NCBI GenBank assembly: GCA_021324075.1
Contig: JAJPJW010000025.1
Location: 1 to 43,305, forward strand
Direction: 5' to 3'
Source of the DNA: Pseudomonadota bacterium
Lineage (GTDB): Bacteria; Oederibacteriota; Muellerivitia; Muellerivitales; Muellerivitaceae
Length of the DNA: 43,305 nt
Positions within the stretch are counted from its first letter, which is position 1, and every line of letters starts with the position of its first letter. Positions 1-7,951 of the stretch are shown here, piece by piece. The notes under the pieces are model-generated. The model was not told the origin of the DNA, did not search any database, and saw only the letters and a program-made list of their open reading frames with translations. A program made the position numbers and the translations under genes.

Positions 1-1
1 C

Positions 2-1165
2 ACCGAGGACGGCTACATCCTGACCAATGCCCACGTGGTGGGCAAGGCCGACAAGGTCACCGTGACCTTCGCGGACGGCACCACCTACCCGGCCAAGATT
101 GTCGGCAAGGACGAGAGGGTGGACATCGCGGTGGTCAAGATCGCCGACGGCAAGAAAACCTTCCCCTACGCCGTCCTGGGCGATTCGGACGCCCTCAAGG
201 TGGGCCAATGGGCCATCGCCATCGGCAACCCCTTCGCCCTGGACCACACGGTGACCACCGGCGTCATTTCGGCCAAGGGCCGCAGCGTGGAAGTGAGCCA
301 GGACCAGGGAATGCAGAACTACATCCAGACCGACGCCTCCATCAACCCGGGTAACTCGGGCGGTCCCCTCTGCGACATCGAGGGCCGGGTGATCGGCATC
401 AACAGCGCCATCTACAGCCAGTCGGGCGGTTCGGTGGGCATCGGCTTCGCCATCCCCGCCAACATCGCCCGCAAGGCGGCCGAGGACCTGGTGAACAACG
501 GCAAGATCATCCGGGCCGGCCTGGGCTGCATCGTGCAGGGCCTGACGCCCCAGATGGCCAAGAGCTTCGGCCTTGCTTCGACCGAGGGCGCCCTCCTGGC
601 CCAGATCAACCCCGACGGCGCCGCCCAAAAGGCGGGCCTGAAGGCCGGCGACATCGTCCTGGCCGTCAACGGCGAGAAGATCGCCAATTCGGGGGACCTG
701 GTGGCCAAGCTTTACACCCACAGCCCCGGCGAAACGGTGCAACTGACCATCATGCGAAACGGGCAGCAAAGCACCCTGCCCGTCGTCCTGCAGGAACTGA
801 AGGAATCGGCGGCCAAGCCCGAAGGCTCTTCCGGCGGGGACAACGGCGATAACGGCCAGCCCGGACAGGCGCAAAACGAAAACCTGGGGCTCAGCTTCCA
901 GGACCCGACGCCCGACATCCAAAGCCAGCTGCAGGCCGGCGCCCCCAAGGGCCCGGTGGTGACCAACGTCATCCAGCAGTCGCCGGCGGCCCAGGCGGGC
1001 ATCCAGCCCGGGGACGTGATCCTCAAGGTGGGCAATACGCCCGTCGTCTCGGCCAAGCAACTGGAAGTGGTCTTGAAGAAGAGCAACCTCAAGGGCGGCG
1101 TGCGGCTCTACCTCTGGCGCGACGGCACCAACCTCTTCGCCTTCCTGCAGTCGGGCGACGAATAA
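2..1165 (+). CDS. HtrA/DegP-family periplasmic serine protease (5' truncated)
   Basis: Trypsin-like serine endoprotease with two PDZ domains, of the family that degrades or refolds damaged envelope proteins. The reading frame is open from base 2, so the signal peptide and first part of the protease lie outside the window. The triad is visible: His in TNAHVV (codon at 32), Asp in DIAVVKI (codon at 122) and Ser in GNSGGP (codon at 356). PDZ1 spans roughly 530-800. A Gly/Asn/Gln-rich linker at about 825-885 leads to PDZ2 at about 885-1150, which contains GPVVTNV and a GIQPGDVIL motif. Two PDZ domains fit DegP/DegQ/MucD rather than DegS. A hairpin terminator follows, so this is probably the last gene of its transcript. 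Confidence 0.95.
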   Translation, partial: TEDGYILTNAHVVGKADKVTVTFADGTTYPAKIVGKDERVDIAVVKIADGKKTFPYAVLGDSDALKVGQWAIAIGNPFALDHTVTTGVISAKGRSVEVSQDQGMQNYIQTDASINPGNSGGPLCDIEGRVIGINSAIYSQSGGSVGIGFAIPANIARKAAEDLVNNGKIIRAGLGCIVQGLTPQMAKSFGLASTEGALLAQINPDGAAQKAGLKAGDIVLAVNGEKIANSGDLVAKLYTHSPGETVQLTIMRNGQQSTLPVVLQELKESAAKPEGSSGGDNGDNGQPGQAQNENLGLSFQDPTPDIQSQLQAGAPKGPVVTNVIQQSPAAQAGIQPGDVILKVGNTPVVSAKQLEVVLKKSNLKGGVRLYLWRDGTNLFAFLQSGDE

Positions 1166-1203
1166 CCTACTTCACTACGAATTCGTGGTTTTAAAAACGA
1201 TTG

Positions 1204-1234
1204 AAGCCCCGGCCCGAACCGGGGCTTTTCTTTT
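1204..1234 (+). terminator. Rho-independent terminator after htrA
   Basis: A 9-bp perfect stem, AAGCCCCGG (1204-1212) with CCGGGGCTT (1219-1227), closes a 6-nt loop and runs into TTTTCTTTT. It starts 39 nt after the htrA stop codon. Confidence 0.9.
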
Positions 1235-1356
1235 ATCCGGAAAAATGAACCCCTCTTAACGCTAAGACTTATTTCCGGCCATTCCCGTCTTGAAAAGGCC
1301 CCGTTCGCACGGATAAAATTCCCTCCTTCCCCGCTTGAAGGCGGAAAGGAGCCTCC

Positions 1357-2337
1357 GTGTACCTGAGCTACCGCTTGACCGTCCCCGAAGACCTGGAAGC
1401 CTGCTATCCCTTCATCCGCGACCGTTTCCACTACGACGAGAGGCTTAAAAAAGACGTCATCGCCTTCTGGACCACCCTCATCCAGGACGGCTGCTGCATT
1501 TCGCAGGTCATCGAGGACCGGGACCAGCCGGCGGACAAGCGCCACGTGGGCTTCGGGATCAGCATGTTCGCCAACGACCGCTTCATGGAGGAGCTCAAGG
1601 GCGACCTTCCCCCCTTTGTCCACCTGCGGGTGCTGGAAAAATGGAAACGCGGCATCCGTCCCTTCCTCAAGAAAGCCGACGTGCACCCGGCCCAGACGGG
1701 CCGGGGCCTCAGCGTGGTGGCCCTGCATTACGGCTGGGATTTTGCCCGCTACGACCTGGAGAATTTCATCAAGATCCGCCAGTTCTGCACCCAGGCCTTC
1801 CTGACCCTGGTGGCCGGCTACCGGGTGAAGGAATTCGCCGAGGAAATCTACGAGGTCGAGGAAAAAGAGCTGATGGCCAACCTGGGCCTGGACCTCTACC
1901 GGGACTACAAGGAATTCCTGGGCACCAAATACCTGCCGCCCGCCATGGACAAGGGCCATCCCTTCCTCATGGGCATCACGGCCGAGGCCGCCCGCAAGAA
2001 GCCCGGCACCGCCGCCGGGGCCATCGCGCTTTTGGGTTCGCCCCGGTTCAGCTTCCAGGCCCCGGAGCAGGAAATCCTCAGGCGCGCCCTTTCGGGAGAG
2101 ACGGATGAGGAAATCGCGGCGGCTTTGGGCATCTCGCTCATCACCGTCAAGAAGCGCTGGCAGGGCATTTACGACAAAGTGGAGGCGGTGGATTCGGAAA
2201 TCCTGTCCGAAGCCTCGGAAGAAAGCAACGAAAGCGGGAAGGCGAAGCAACGACGGCGCTACCTCTTGAAGAACCTGCGCGACCATCCCGAAGAACTCTG
2301 GCCCGCAGAAGCTTCCGGTGTCGCCGAAGGCTCTTAA
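1357..2337 (+). CDS. LuxR-type HTH regulator with GNAT-like N-terminal region (paralogue 1)
   Basis: 326-residue probable transcription regulator. The last third holds a LuxR/GerE-type helix-turn-helix (about residues 230-280, with ETDEEIAAALGISLITVKKRW), whose second helix normally reads DNA. The N-terminal opening (YRLTVPEDLEACYPFIRDRF) resembles the start of GNAT acetyltransferase folds, but I see no clear acetyl-CoA loop, so this is only a resemblance. No receiver domain or phospho-acceptor pattern is evident. The GTG start at 1357 is preceded by AAGGAGCC. A paralogue with the same layout and the same RRRYLL tail lies on the opposite strand at 2982-3980, and the STAS gene sits between them. 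The DNA targets are not known; the palindrome at 2434-2450 is a candidate. Confidence 0.75.
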   Translation: MYLSYRLTVPEDLEACYPFIRDRFHYDERLKKDVIAFWTTLIQDGCCISQVIEDRDQPADKRHVGFGISMFANDRFMEELKGDLPPFVHLRVLEKWKRGIRPFLKKADVHPAQTGRGLSVVALHYGWDFARYDLENFIKIRQFCTQAFLTLVAGYRVKEFAEEIYEVEEKELMANLGLDLYRDYKEFLGTKYLPPAMDKGHPFLMGITAEAARKKPGTAAGAIALLGSPRFSFQAPEQEILRRALSGETDEEIAAALGISLITVKKRWQGIYDKVEAVDSEILSEASEESNESGKAKQRRRYLLKNLRDHPEELWPAEASGVAEGS

Positions 2338-2423
2338 GTCTCTTCCCGATAGTGCCATCGTTCGAACAAACCCATCGCCCCATTCTTGGGGCCCTTTTTC
2401 AGCCTTTTTGGCCCTTAAAATAA

Positions 2424-2451
2424 TTGTCGCGATTTATACCAAAGGTATAAG
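2424..2451 (+). promoter_or_regulatory. Candidate promoter with overlapping palindromic operator upstream of the STAS gene
   Basis: TTATACC (2434-2440), AAA, GGTATAA (2444-2450) is a perfect inverted repeat. A weak sigma70-like pair, TTGTCG (2424-2429), 16 nt, TATAAG (2446-2451), places the right half-site over the -10 box, as a repressor site would be. It lies 82 nt upstream of the STAS start codon. A near-copy at 4181-4197 precedes the NHL lipoprotein gene. Confidence 0.5.
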
Positions 2452-2532
2452 ACCATTCTGACCTTTCCCGACAGAATGCGCCTCCATCGGGGCCGGAATG
2501 AAATCCGGCCCTAAAAAGTTAAGGAGGCCGTT

Positions 2533-2946
2533 ATGGAACAGGTCATCGTCAATATCGGTTATGACAACCAGTACCCGGATTTCATCCACCTGTGGGTGAA
2601 GGGGGAGCTGCGGATCGGGAGCTCGGAACCCCTTGAGCAAGACCTGGAGCAAATTTACCCCGTCTGCAAGGGCAAGAAGGTGCTTTTCGACTTAACCCAG
2701 GTAACCTTCGTGAGCAGCACCGGATGGAGCCTGCTCCTGGTGGCCTGCAAACGCACCGTGGAAAACGGGGGGAGGTTCCTGCTGACGGGCATGAATACCG
2801 AAGTGCGCAACGCCTTTGAGCTGCTGGAGTTCCAGGAATTCATGGAAAACTACCCCAGTCCCGCCGAGGCCTTCCAGGACGCCCTGAACGAGGAACTTTT
2901 CCAAAACCGGGGAAAGTTTCCGCCCCAAAGGATCGGGTATTTCTGA
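2533..2946 (+). CDS. STAS-domain protein (anti-sigma factor antagonist type)
   Basis: 137-residue cytoplasmic protein made of a single STAS domain, the fold of SpoIIAA/RsbV. Such proteins switch partner anti-sigma factors or regulators through a phosphorylatable Ser/Thr at the start of a helix. Here that region is VTFVSSTGWSLLL (about residues 55-67), with a Ser-Ser-Thr run at the expected place. The domain covers about residues 15-115; the Asn/Phe-rich tail is unassigned. The start is fixed by AAGGAGG (2520-2526) just upstream of the ATG. No kinase or phosphatase partner gene is in the window. It lies between two LuxR-type paralogues and converges with the second, leaving 35 nt between stop codons. 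Confidence 0.85.
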   Translation: MEQVIVNIGYDNQYPDFIHLWVKGELRIGSSEPLEQDLEQIYPVCKGKKVLFDLTQVTFVSSTGWSLLLVACKRTVENGGRFLLTGMNTEVRNAFELLEFQEFMENYPSPAEAFQDALNEELFQNRGKFPPQRIGYF

Positions 2947-2981
2947 CCGGCCGGGCCAAAACGAGGGAAAAGTTGGAAGGT

Positions 2982-3980
2982 TCAAGCCCGAGAGGATTTT
3001 ACGGCCGCATTTTTTCGGTGAGGGGTGAGGGTAGGGCGGATTTCCTCCAGATGGTGGCGCAGGTAATCGAGCAGGTAGCGGCGCCGCTCGGCTTTGGAAT
3101 CCTTGGGAAGATCGTCCGGTGGACCCGATGTTGACAGCAGCAGTTGCGGGTGGAGCCTTTCCACCTTTTCATAAACCCCCTGCCATCTTTTCTTGATCGC
3201 CCAGAGGGTGAGGTCCAGGGACCGGCTGATCTGCTTATCGGTTTCCCCGAACAAGGCCTTTTCAAGGACGTCTTTTTCCCCGGCCGAGAAGCCGAACCGC
3301 GGACGGGCGGCATGAAATAAATTCAAGAGGGAAGAACGCCCCGTCGGCCGGGCCTCTTCATCCCGCTTTGCCCCCATGAGGTAAAGCGGCTTTAAGGAAC
3401 CTTCCCTGGGGACGCGGATGGGGCCACCGCCGTATTTCCGAACCACGCGCCCATCGTGGTTCGCGATCGCCGCGCCATGCTCCTCCGTAAATATATCCAG
3501 CATGTACTCCTTGATTTGGAAACCCGAATGGAACTGGAAAAAAGCCTCCTGAACCCTGAAGTTCAGGGGAATCATTTCATGAGGGGACAGGCCTTGTTTA
3601 TATCCGATGTGGATCAACGCCAGGTTCAGGCCTTCTTTCGAATTGCCCCAGGCGATTTCCTTTCGGCCCAGGGAGTATTGCCGGCCCTGAAGCCAGCTTT
3701 CGAATAACCGGCGGGATAGGGGAGGTGGAAAAGTGGTACGGACTCCGCGGCTGAAATCATCCGATACAAAGACGGTCATGCCGAAAAAGAGGATCCGCCG
3801 GCCCAAGGGCCTCCCAAGGTCTTCCACCACGACCGAATTGGCCATCCGGCCCTTGAGCAGGTAACGCCAGAACGACAATAGGCGTGATTGTTCGACGGGG
3901 GTGTAATAGCTCCTATCCTCGATCAAAGGGTAGCATTCGCTGAGGTCCCGGGGTTGGGTATGGCGATAGTTCAGGATCAT
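2982..3980 (-). CDS. LuxR-type HTH regulator (paralogue 2)
   Basis: 332-residue paralogue of the protein at 1357-2337. Shared features include the N-terminal YRHTQPRDLSECYPLIEDR against YRLTVPEDLEACYPFIRDR, an HTH with ETDKQISRSLDLTLWAIKKRW, the following QGVYEKVE, and the C-terminal RRRYLLDYLRHHLEE. As in its partner, I see no sensor domain that I can name with confidence. The start ATG at 3980 is followed by a clean frame of the same length as paralogue 1, which supports it. It is transcribed leftward toward the STAS gene. Conserved length and tail suggest the two act on related sites, perhaps as heterodimers; that is inference. Confidence 0.72.
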   Translation of the reverse strand: MILNYRHTQPRDLSECYPLIEDRSYYTPVEQSRLLSFWRYLLKGRMANSVVVEDLGRPLGRRILFFGMTVFVSDDFSRGVRTTFPPPLSRRLFESWLQGRQYSLGRKEIAWGNSKEGLNLALIHIGYKQGLSPHEMIPLNFRVQEAFFQFHSGFQIKEYMLDIFTEEHGAAIANHDGRVVRKYGGGPIRVPREGSLKPLYLMGAKRDEEARPTGRSSLLNLFHAARPRFGFSAGEKDVLEKALFGETDKQISRSLDLTLWAIKKRWQGVYEKVERLHPQLLLSTSGPPDDLPKDSKAERRRYLLDYLRHHLEEIRPTLTPHRKNAAVKSSRA

Positions 3981-4180
3981 GCTGCAGGTCTTCCGGACAG
4001 AAAAAGCCCTTCCTTTTAGGTAAATTTTTTTAAAGAGGGTCTGGTTAGTGTACCCCAGCCATGGTCCCTGGAACCCATTTTTGGCCGGATTGGGTTTTCC
4101 ATTTAACCTTCAAAAAGCCTGACCCATTTTGCTCCCCTTCCGAGAACCTTCCATCCGCCTCCGCGACACCGGGTCCAGTT

Positions 4181-4197
4181 TTACACCAAGGGTGTAT
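4181..4197 (+). promoter_or_regulatory. Palindrome matching the STAS-gene operator, upstream of the NHL lipoprotein
   Basis: TACACC (4182-4187), AAG, GGTGTA (4191-4196) has perfect 6-bp arms with a 3-nt spacer. It fits a shared pattern TAYACC-AAR-GGTRTA with 2434-2450 and lies at a similar distance from its start codon (66 nt). The rest of 3981-4262 shows no other clear gene or site. Confidence 0.45.
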
Positions 4198-4262
4198 TCC
4201 AGTTTCCAATCCCCCCCTCAAGAATCATCAAAATGAAACTGAAAGTTCAGGAGCGGAAAATA

Positions 4263-5423
4263 ATGAAGAAAACTTTTTGTGTGGGATTGATGCTGATTTC
4301 TGCAGCCCTCCTTGCCGGCTGTCCGGCCAAGAACAACCCGAGCACCCCCGATAACGGCGGTGGGGGAAATAGCGGATCCACCCCGACTTCCACCCCTTCC
4401 CCCACCATTACCCCTACGATTGTTTCCACGTCCACTAAAACCCCTACTTCCACATCGACGAGTACGCCCACGGGCACCCCAACCGCTACTCCCACTTCCA
4501 CCCCAATCTTCGCCGTTTCCCTGACCTGGGGGAGCCATGGTTCCGCTCCGGGTCAATTCATCCAACCCCAATACCTGACACTCGACCAGGCGTCGGGCGT
4601 CACCCTTTGGGTGGCGGATTTCGGGAACAACCGGCTCCAGGCCTTCGATGTTTCCGGAAATGTCGTGGATGGGGTGGGAAATACCGCCACGGCGGGAAGC
4701 GGGAATGGCCAGTTCAACGGGCCAACTGCGGCCGTTATTAAAAAGAGCAGCTTCAACAGCCTTTTTGTGGTGGACAGTTCCAACAACCGAATCGAGGACT
4801 TCTGCAATTTTTGCAGCAGCAGCGGCGGAACGGCAACCTGGGCCTATAGCGGGCAATTCGGCGCCTCCCAGGGTTTCAACCTTGCCAGCGGAATCGTTTT
4901 TGATGGAAGCACCTATTTGTATGTGGCCGATACCCAAAACAGCCGCATCCTCATTTATGACTACATGGGAAACTATTACACCCAATGGACGGGTTCGGGC
5001 GGCCAGGCCGGAAGCCAACTTTCAAACCCCTATGACGTGGCCATCGACCCCACCAACGGAAACCTGGTGGTCGTGGACGGGTTTTACAACCGGGTGGAGG
5101 TCTTCAGCAACTACGCCACCAACAGCTCGGGAAACTTCATCCGGAAATGGGGCAAGAACGTCGGGGACGGGACTTCCGGAAGCGGAAACGGGGAATTCAA
5201 CGGCCCCAGCGGTTTGGACGTGGACAGCTCGGGGAATGTCTTTGTAGCGGACACGAACAACAACCGGATCCAGAAGTTCTCCCAGTCGGGATCCTTCATC
5301 TCCGCCTTCGGAAGCTCCAGCCAGTTCCACCAACCCATCGACGTTGCGGTTTACAACTCCACCGGCCAGGTTTTCGTCAGTGACTATGGAAACAACCGGA
5401 TTGTCAAGCTGACCCCCCAATGA
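4263..5423 (+). CDS. NHL-repeat beta-propeller lipoprotein
   Basis: 386-residue exported lipoprotein. The signal peptide ends in the lipobox LLAGC, with Cys20 as the predicted lipidated residue. Residues about 25-90 are a Thr/Ser/Pro-rich linker of TPT/STP repeats, a typical cell-surface spacer. The rest is a run of NHL repeats, recognisable by recurring blocks such as VADFGNNRLQAF, VADTQNSRILIY, VADTNNNRIQKF and VSDYGNNRIVKL, which should fold into a six-bladed propeller. The ATG at 4263 is chosen over one at 4233 because it begins the signal peptide and has AGGAG nine bases upstream. The ligand or role is unknown; such propellers usually bind protein or polysaccharide. Confidence 0.88.
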   Translation: MKKTFCVGLMLISAALLAGCPAKNNPSTPDNGGGGNSGSTPTSTPSPTITPTIVSTSTKTPTSTSTSTPTGTPTATPTSTPIFAVSLTWGSHGSAPGQFIQPQYLTLDQASGVTLWVADFGNNRLQAFDVSGNVVDGVGNTATAGSGNGQFNGPTAAVIKKSSFNSLFVVDSSNNRIEDFCNFCSSSGGTATWAYSGQFGASQGFNLASGIVFDGSTYLYVADTQNSRILIYDYMGNYYTQWTGSGGQAGSQLSNPYDVAIDPTNGNLVVVDGFYNRVEVFSNYATNSSGNFIRKWGKNVGDGTSGSGNGEFNGPSGLDVDSSGNVFVADTNNNRIQKFSQSGSFISAFGSSSQFHQPIDVAVYNSTGQVFVSDYGNNRIVKLTPQ

Positions 5424-5450
5424 CGGAGTTGGTTTTTTTCAGAAGGCCAA

Positions 5451-5852
5451 CTAATTTACCAGCAACAGGGTCCAAAGAGCCGCGTTGCAGGCATGTCCTG
5501 TCCAACAGACGCGGCATTCCAGCTTGTCGCGCAGGAGAATCCAGGCCAGCCAGAGGGTGAGGCCAAAAGCGAAGGTTGCGGCGCCCAAAAGCAGGGGATG
5601 GGGCCAGTGAAGGTAAAGCCCCAGACCCAGCAGGGGATAGTAAAAAACCCCGAACAGGGAATTGGGCGGGCCGAGCAAGGCGGCGTTCTTGGTGCGGAAA
5701 AGCACCTGGCAACCGCCCGCTTCCAGCTTGCAGACGTTGGGGCCGGTCAGGAAGGCCGGCAGAGTCCGGTAACGGCCATAAAGGGCGATGGCGGCCGCGA
5801 CGAATCCAATTCCCAATACCGTCCAAAGGATCAGCGCTAAGAGTCCTGTCAT
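5451..5852 (-). CDS. VKOR-family membrane quinone/disulfide oxidoreductase
   Basis: 133-residue integral membrane protein resembling the vitamin K epoxide reductase family, which uses quinone to make disulfides. Four elements match: a loop pair Cys41-x6-Cys48, a conserved Asn-Ser (N64-S65) in the PPNSLFG segment, a CxxC (Cys113-Arg-Val-Cys116) near the last membrane helix, and four hydrophobic segments. A further Cys122 follows the CxxC. Bacterial VKORs are often longer or fused to a thioredoxin domain; none is present here. The start ATG (5850-5852) overlaps the stop of the upstream acyltransferase gene as ATGA, so the two are translationally coupled. It is the last gene of the leftward operon. 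Confidence 0.8.
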   Translation of the reverse strand: MTGLLALILWTVLGIGFVAAAIALYGRYRTLPAFLTGPNVCKLEAGGCQVLFRTKNAALLGPPNSLFGVFYYPLLGLGLYLHWPHPLLLGAATFAFGLTLWLAWILLRDKLECRVCWTGHACNAALWTLLLVN

Positions 5853-6820
5853 GGTTGTACTCCCATCAAGGGCCAGACCACCCCGGCCAAAAAGGACCGG
5901 TGGAAGAGGAGGGGCAAGGGTGCGACGAGCCAAAAGAGAATCCAAGCCAGGCCCGCCCGACCCCGCAGCCTTATTCCCTTCGCTCCCATCCAGCGCTCTA
6001 AGATTACCAACCCGCCGTGGAGAAGGAAATAAGCCAGGGGGCCCCCATAACCTGCGTTGACCGGCAGGCTGATGGAAACCTCGTGCAGGATTCCCGAAAA
6101 TCCGAAAGCCCCCAGCAGCCCAACCCAGGCAGGAAAGGCTTTTTTCATCGGGCCATAGGCCGCCACCGCGGTCATTTCCCCGAAACCGATGTTCCAGCGA
6201 TGGGCCCAGAAATCCCCCAGGTTTTGGGCCTCAAAGGGATTCTGGAAAAGGGCGCCACAGTCGAATCCTTGCCGCCTCCAAAAAGCCGTGGCCAGGTTGA
6301 AGAGTCCGAAATGTACGGTCAGGCTGGCGCCGATGAAGAAGGGCGGGGTGGCCCAAAAAAGCGAAGAGGTCCTGCCCCAGAAGAAATGGGATAAAAAGAA
6401 GAAACCGGTGCCGGCCGCCAAAGCCATAAGGCCCTGAAGAGCATGTTTGCCCCAACCGGGCAAAGCTTGGGCGGCCCGCTTTCGGAAAACCGCAGGCTGC
6501 ATTCCGGGCCAGGCCAGGGCAAAGGCCAGATAGCCGGGAAAGGGCAGGGAGGATTCCTCGGGAGCCGGGTTTACGGCCAAGACCGCCTTCATGCCCAGAA
6601 GGACCGCCCCGATGAGGGAGAGCATCCGGAACCCAGCGGGGGAAGTGAGGGTGAAGAAGTTCGCCGCAGTTGTTCCCGCCAGCATCAGGCCCCAGGCGCG
6701 AAGGCGGGCCCGGGCCGGGTTGTCCAGCAACTGGAGCCCGTAGCCCGCCACTAATACCATCAGCAGCAAGGCGCCCATCTGCGCCAGGGCCAAGGGGTTT
6801 GCCGGAAAGTAAGCGTCCAT
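5849..6820 (-). CDS. MBOAT / wax-synthase-like membrane acyltransferase
   Basis: 323-residue polytopic membrane protein with about eight hydrophobic segments. Two motifs place it near the wax ester synthase branch of the MBOAT family: the NPFEAQNLGDFWAHRWN block (about residue 205), typical of the FWxxRWN signature, and a distal histidine within a membrane helix in SGILHEVSISLP. Family members move an acyl chain from acyl-CoA to an alcohol or lipid acceptor; the acceptor here is unknown. The ATG at 6818-6820 is chosen because it comes 2 nt after the stop of the preceding gene, consistent with the tight packing of the operon, and because the longer frame would run deep into that gene. Wax synthesis should not be assumed. 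Confidence 0.72.
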   Translation of the reverse strand: MDAYFPANPLALAQMGALLLMVLVAGYGLQLLDNPARARLRAWGLMLAGTTAANFFTLTSPAGFRMLSLIGAVLLGMKAVLAVNPAPEESSLPFPGYLAFALAWPGMQPAVFRKRAAQALPGWGKHALQGLMALAAGTGFFFLSHFFWGRTSSLFWATPPFFIGASLTVHFGLFNLATAFWRRQGFDCGALFQNPFEAQNLGDFWAHRWNIGFGEMTAVAAYGPMKKAFPAWVGLLGAFGFSGILHEVSISLPVNAGYGGPLAYFLLHGGLVILERWMGAKGIRLRGRAGLAWILFWLVAPLPLLFHRSFLAGVVWPLMGVQP

Positions 6821-6822
6821 GG

Positions 6823-7227
6823 TCAGCCTCCGGTCGCGGTAAGAAACCCGTAAACCGCCGTCAAATAGGTAAAGAGACCCACCAACGATCTTTCCGCAAA
6901 GATCCATTGGCCCCCTTTGGGCCGGATGGAGCGGTCATAATAAAAAAATTGGATGAGCAGCCTCGCCCCCCAATAAAGGGTGATATAGCCGGCCACCGCG
7001 CGGGCCAGGGGTGCGCCGTCCAGGAGCCATTCGGGATGAAGACAGGAAAGAAGGCCCATCAACAGGTTAGTGGCCCAGATATAAGCGGCATAGGTATGGA
7101 AAAGCTGGCGAACAATGGGACGCATCCGCTTCGTGTCGCGGGCCCAATGGAGCACCCTGGGAACCGCCAGGCTGGCGAAGGCTAGGCCGATTTGGCCTAA
7201 GCCGGCTAGGATCAGGAGCATCTTCAT
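6823..7227 (-). CDS. Small integral membrane protein of unknown function
   Basis: 134-residue protein with four predicted membrane helices: starts at LLILAGLGQIGLAFASLAV, then around YAAYIWATNLLMGLLS, a third around AVAGYITLYWGARLL, and LVGLFTYLTAVYGFL at the end. I do not recognise the family. Its start codon overlaps the stop of the COQ7-like gene (ATGA at 7224-7227) and GGAGGTG lies upstream, so it is coupled to that gene. Polar residues inside the membrane segments (Tyr-Tyr-Asp after helix three) could line a lipid or quinone pocket, but this is speculative. Confidence 0.75.
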   Translation of the reverse strand: MKMLLILAGLGQIGLAFASLAVPRVLHWARDTKRMRPIVRQLFHTYAAYIWATNLLMGLLSCLHPEWLLDGAPLARAVAGYITLYWGARLLIQFFYYDRSIRPKGGQWIFAERSLVGLFTYLTAVYGFLTATGG

Positions 7228-7760
7228 GGCCGCACCTCCTGCCGGATTTTTCGCATCGGCGGCCCCCAGCGGAGGACCCATTGGACCAGGGGCAGCAGGG
7301 GGTGTCCCTCTACCTTGTTCATAAAGAAAAGCTCATGCTCCCGCTCGGTTGCGGTCATGGCATGGAGCTCCCGGGCCATTTCCTTCAAACCCAGCTTCCG
7401 GGCGTGATAGGCCGCGTCCTCATATTGGTCCACGTTGCCGAATTCGAGGCGCCCGGCGAAATACATGGGGAAGAACCAGCCGCTGACCGGGCAAAGGGCC
7501 CCTAAGACCGCGCCGACGGTCCCAATGGCCATTTCCAGGGGGAAGAAGGGCTTGCCGCCCAGGGCGGTCAACATGCGTTTCACCGCCGCCCGGTGCACCC
7601 ATTCCTCCTTCTCAATGCGGCGGATGCCCTCCACTTCGTCCGGCGTAGTGACGGCCTGCCAGTGGCCGTGGTAGGCCCGGGCCGCGCCCAGTTCCCCGGC
7701 ATGGGCGTATTGGAGGATCTCAACCAACTTCCTGCGGTGGAACTCCCTGTCCTTTTTCAT
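7224..7760 (-). CDS. COQ7-like ferritin-superfamily di-iron protein
   Basis: 178-residue protein with the metal-ligand layout of a ferritin-like four-helix di-iron carboxylate protein: Glu in GELGAARAYHGH, ExxH in EEWVHR, Glu in YEDAAYHAR and ExxH in EREHE. The order and spacing best resemble COQ7 demethoxyubiquinone hydroxylases, which hydroxylate a quinone ring at the membrane, and the middle segment (GTVGAVLGALCPVSGWFFPMY) is hydrophobic as in that family. No other ubiquinone genes are nearby, so a different lipid or quinone-like substrate is possible. The ATG at 7760 is chosen for AAGGAGGA a few bases upstream; an upstream in-frame ATG would lie inside the operator region. First gene of the leftward operon. 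Confidence 0.65.
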   Translation of the reverse strand: MKKDREFHRRKLVEILQYAHAGELGAARAYHGHWQAVTTPDEVEGIRRIEKEEWVHRAAVKRMLTALGGKPFFPLEMAIGTVGAVLGALCPVSGWFFPMYFAGRLEFGNVDQYEDAAYHARKLGLKEMARELHAMTATEREHELFFMNKVEGHPLLPLVQWVLRWGPPMRKIRQEVRP

Positions 7761-7858
7761 ACGGATCCTCCTTTTAATAAACCCATAAAGGGATCTGTAT
7801 AGTACCGATCCCATTATTTTTGTTCAAAGTACGAAGATCGGCACATAGGGCACCTTCG

Positions 7859-7933
7859 AATATTTGAACATGTTCAAATTATCACTTGACGCCGGGGCCC
7901 TGTCAAGCTAATATTTGAACATGTTCAAATATT
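7859..7933. promoter_or_regulatory. Divergent back-to-back promoters with twin palindromic operators
   Basis: Two copies of the palindrome ATTTGAACATGTTCAAAT sit at 7862-7879 and 7913-7930; the second extends to a perfect 24-bp palindrome (7910-7933). Their centres are 51 bp apart, about five helical turns. Rightward promoter: TTGACG (7886-7891), 17 nt, TAATAT (7909-7914). Leftward promoter: TTGACA (7906-7901), 17 nt, GATAAT (7883-7878). The two -35 boxes lie inside and each -10 overlaps one operator, so a bound dimer at either site would block one promoter. A half-site TGTTCAAA occurs at 7821-7828. The TetR protein at 8951-9637 is the likely binder; this is inferred from location. Confidence 0.85.
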
Positions 7934-7951
7934 GATGAAAGGGAGGATGCC

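Noticed and set aside
5425-5450. AGTTGG/CCAACT stem between the NHL and VKOR genes as a bidirectional terminator
   Set aside because: Only 6 bp with a 13-nt loop and no clear T-run after the stem.
7862-7930. GAACATGTTC as a LexA/SOS box
   Set aside because: Spacing between half-sites (2 nt) differs from Gram-positive boxes (4 nt), and a TetR gene within the operon explains the palindromes better.
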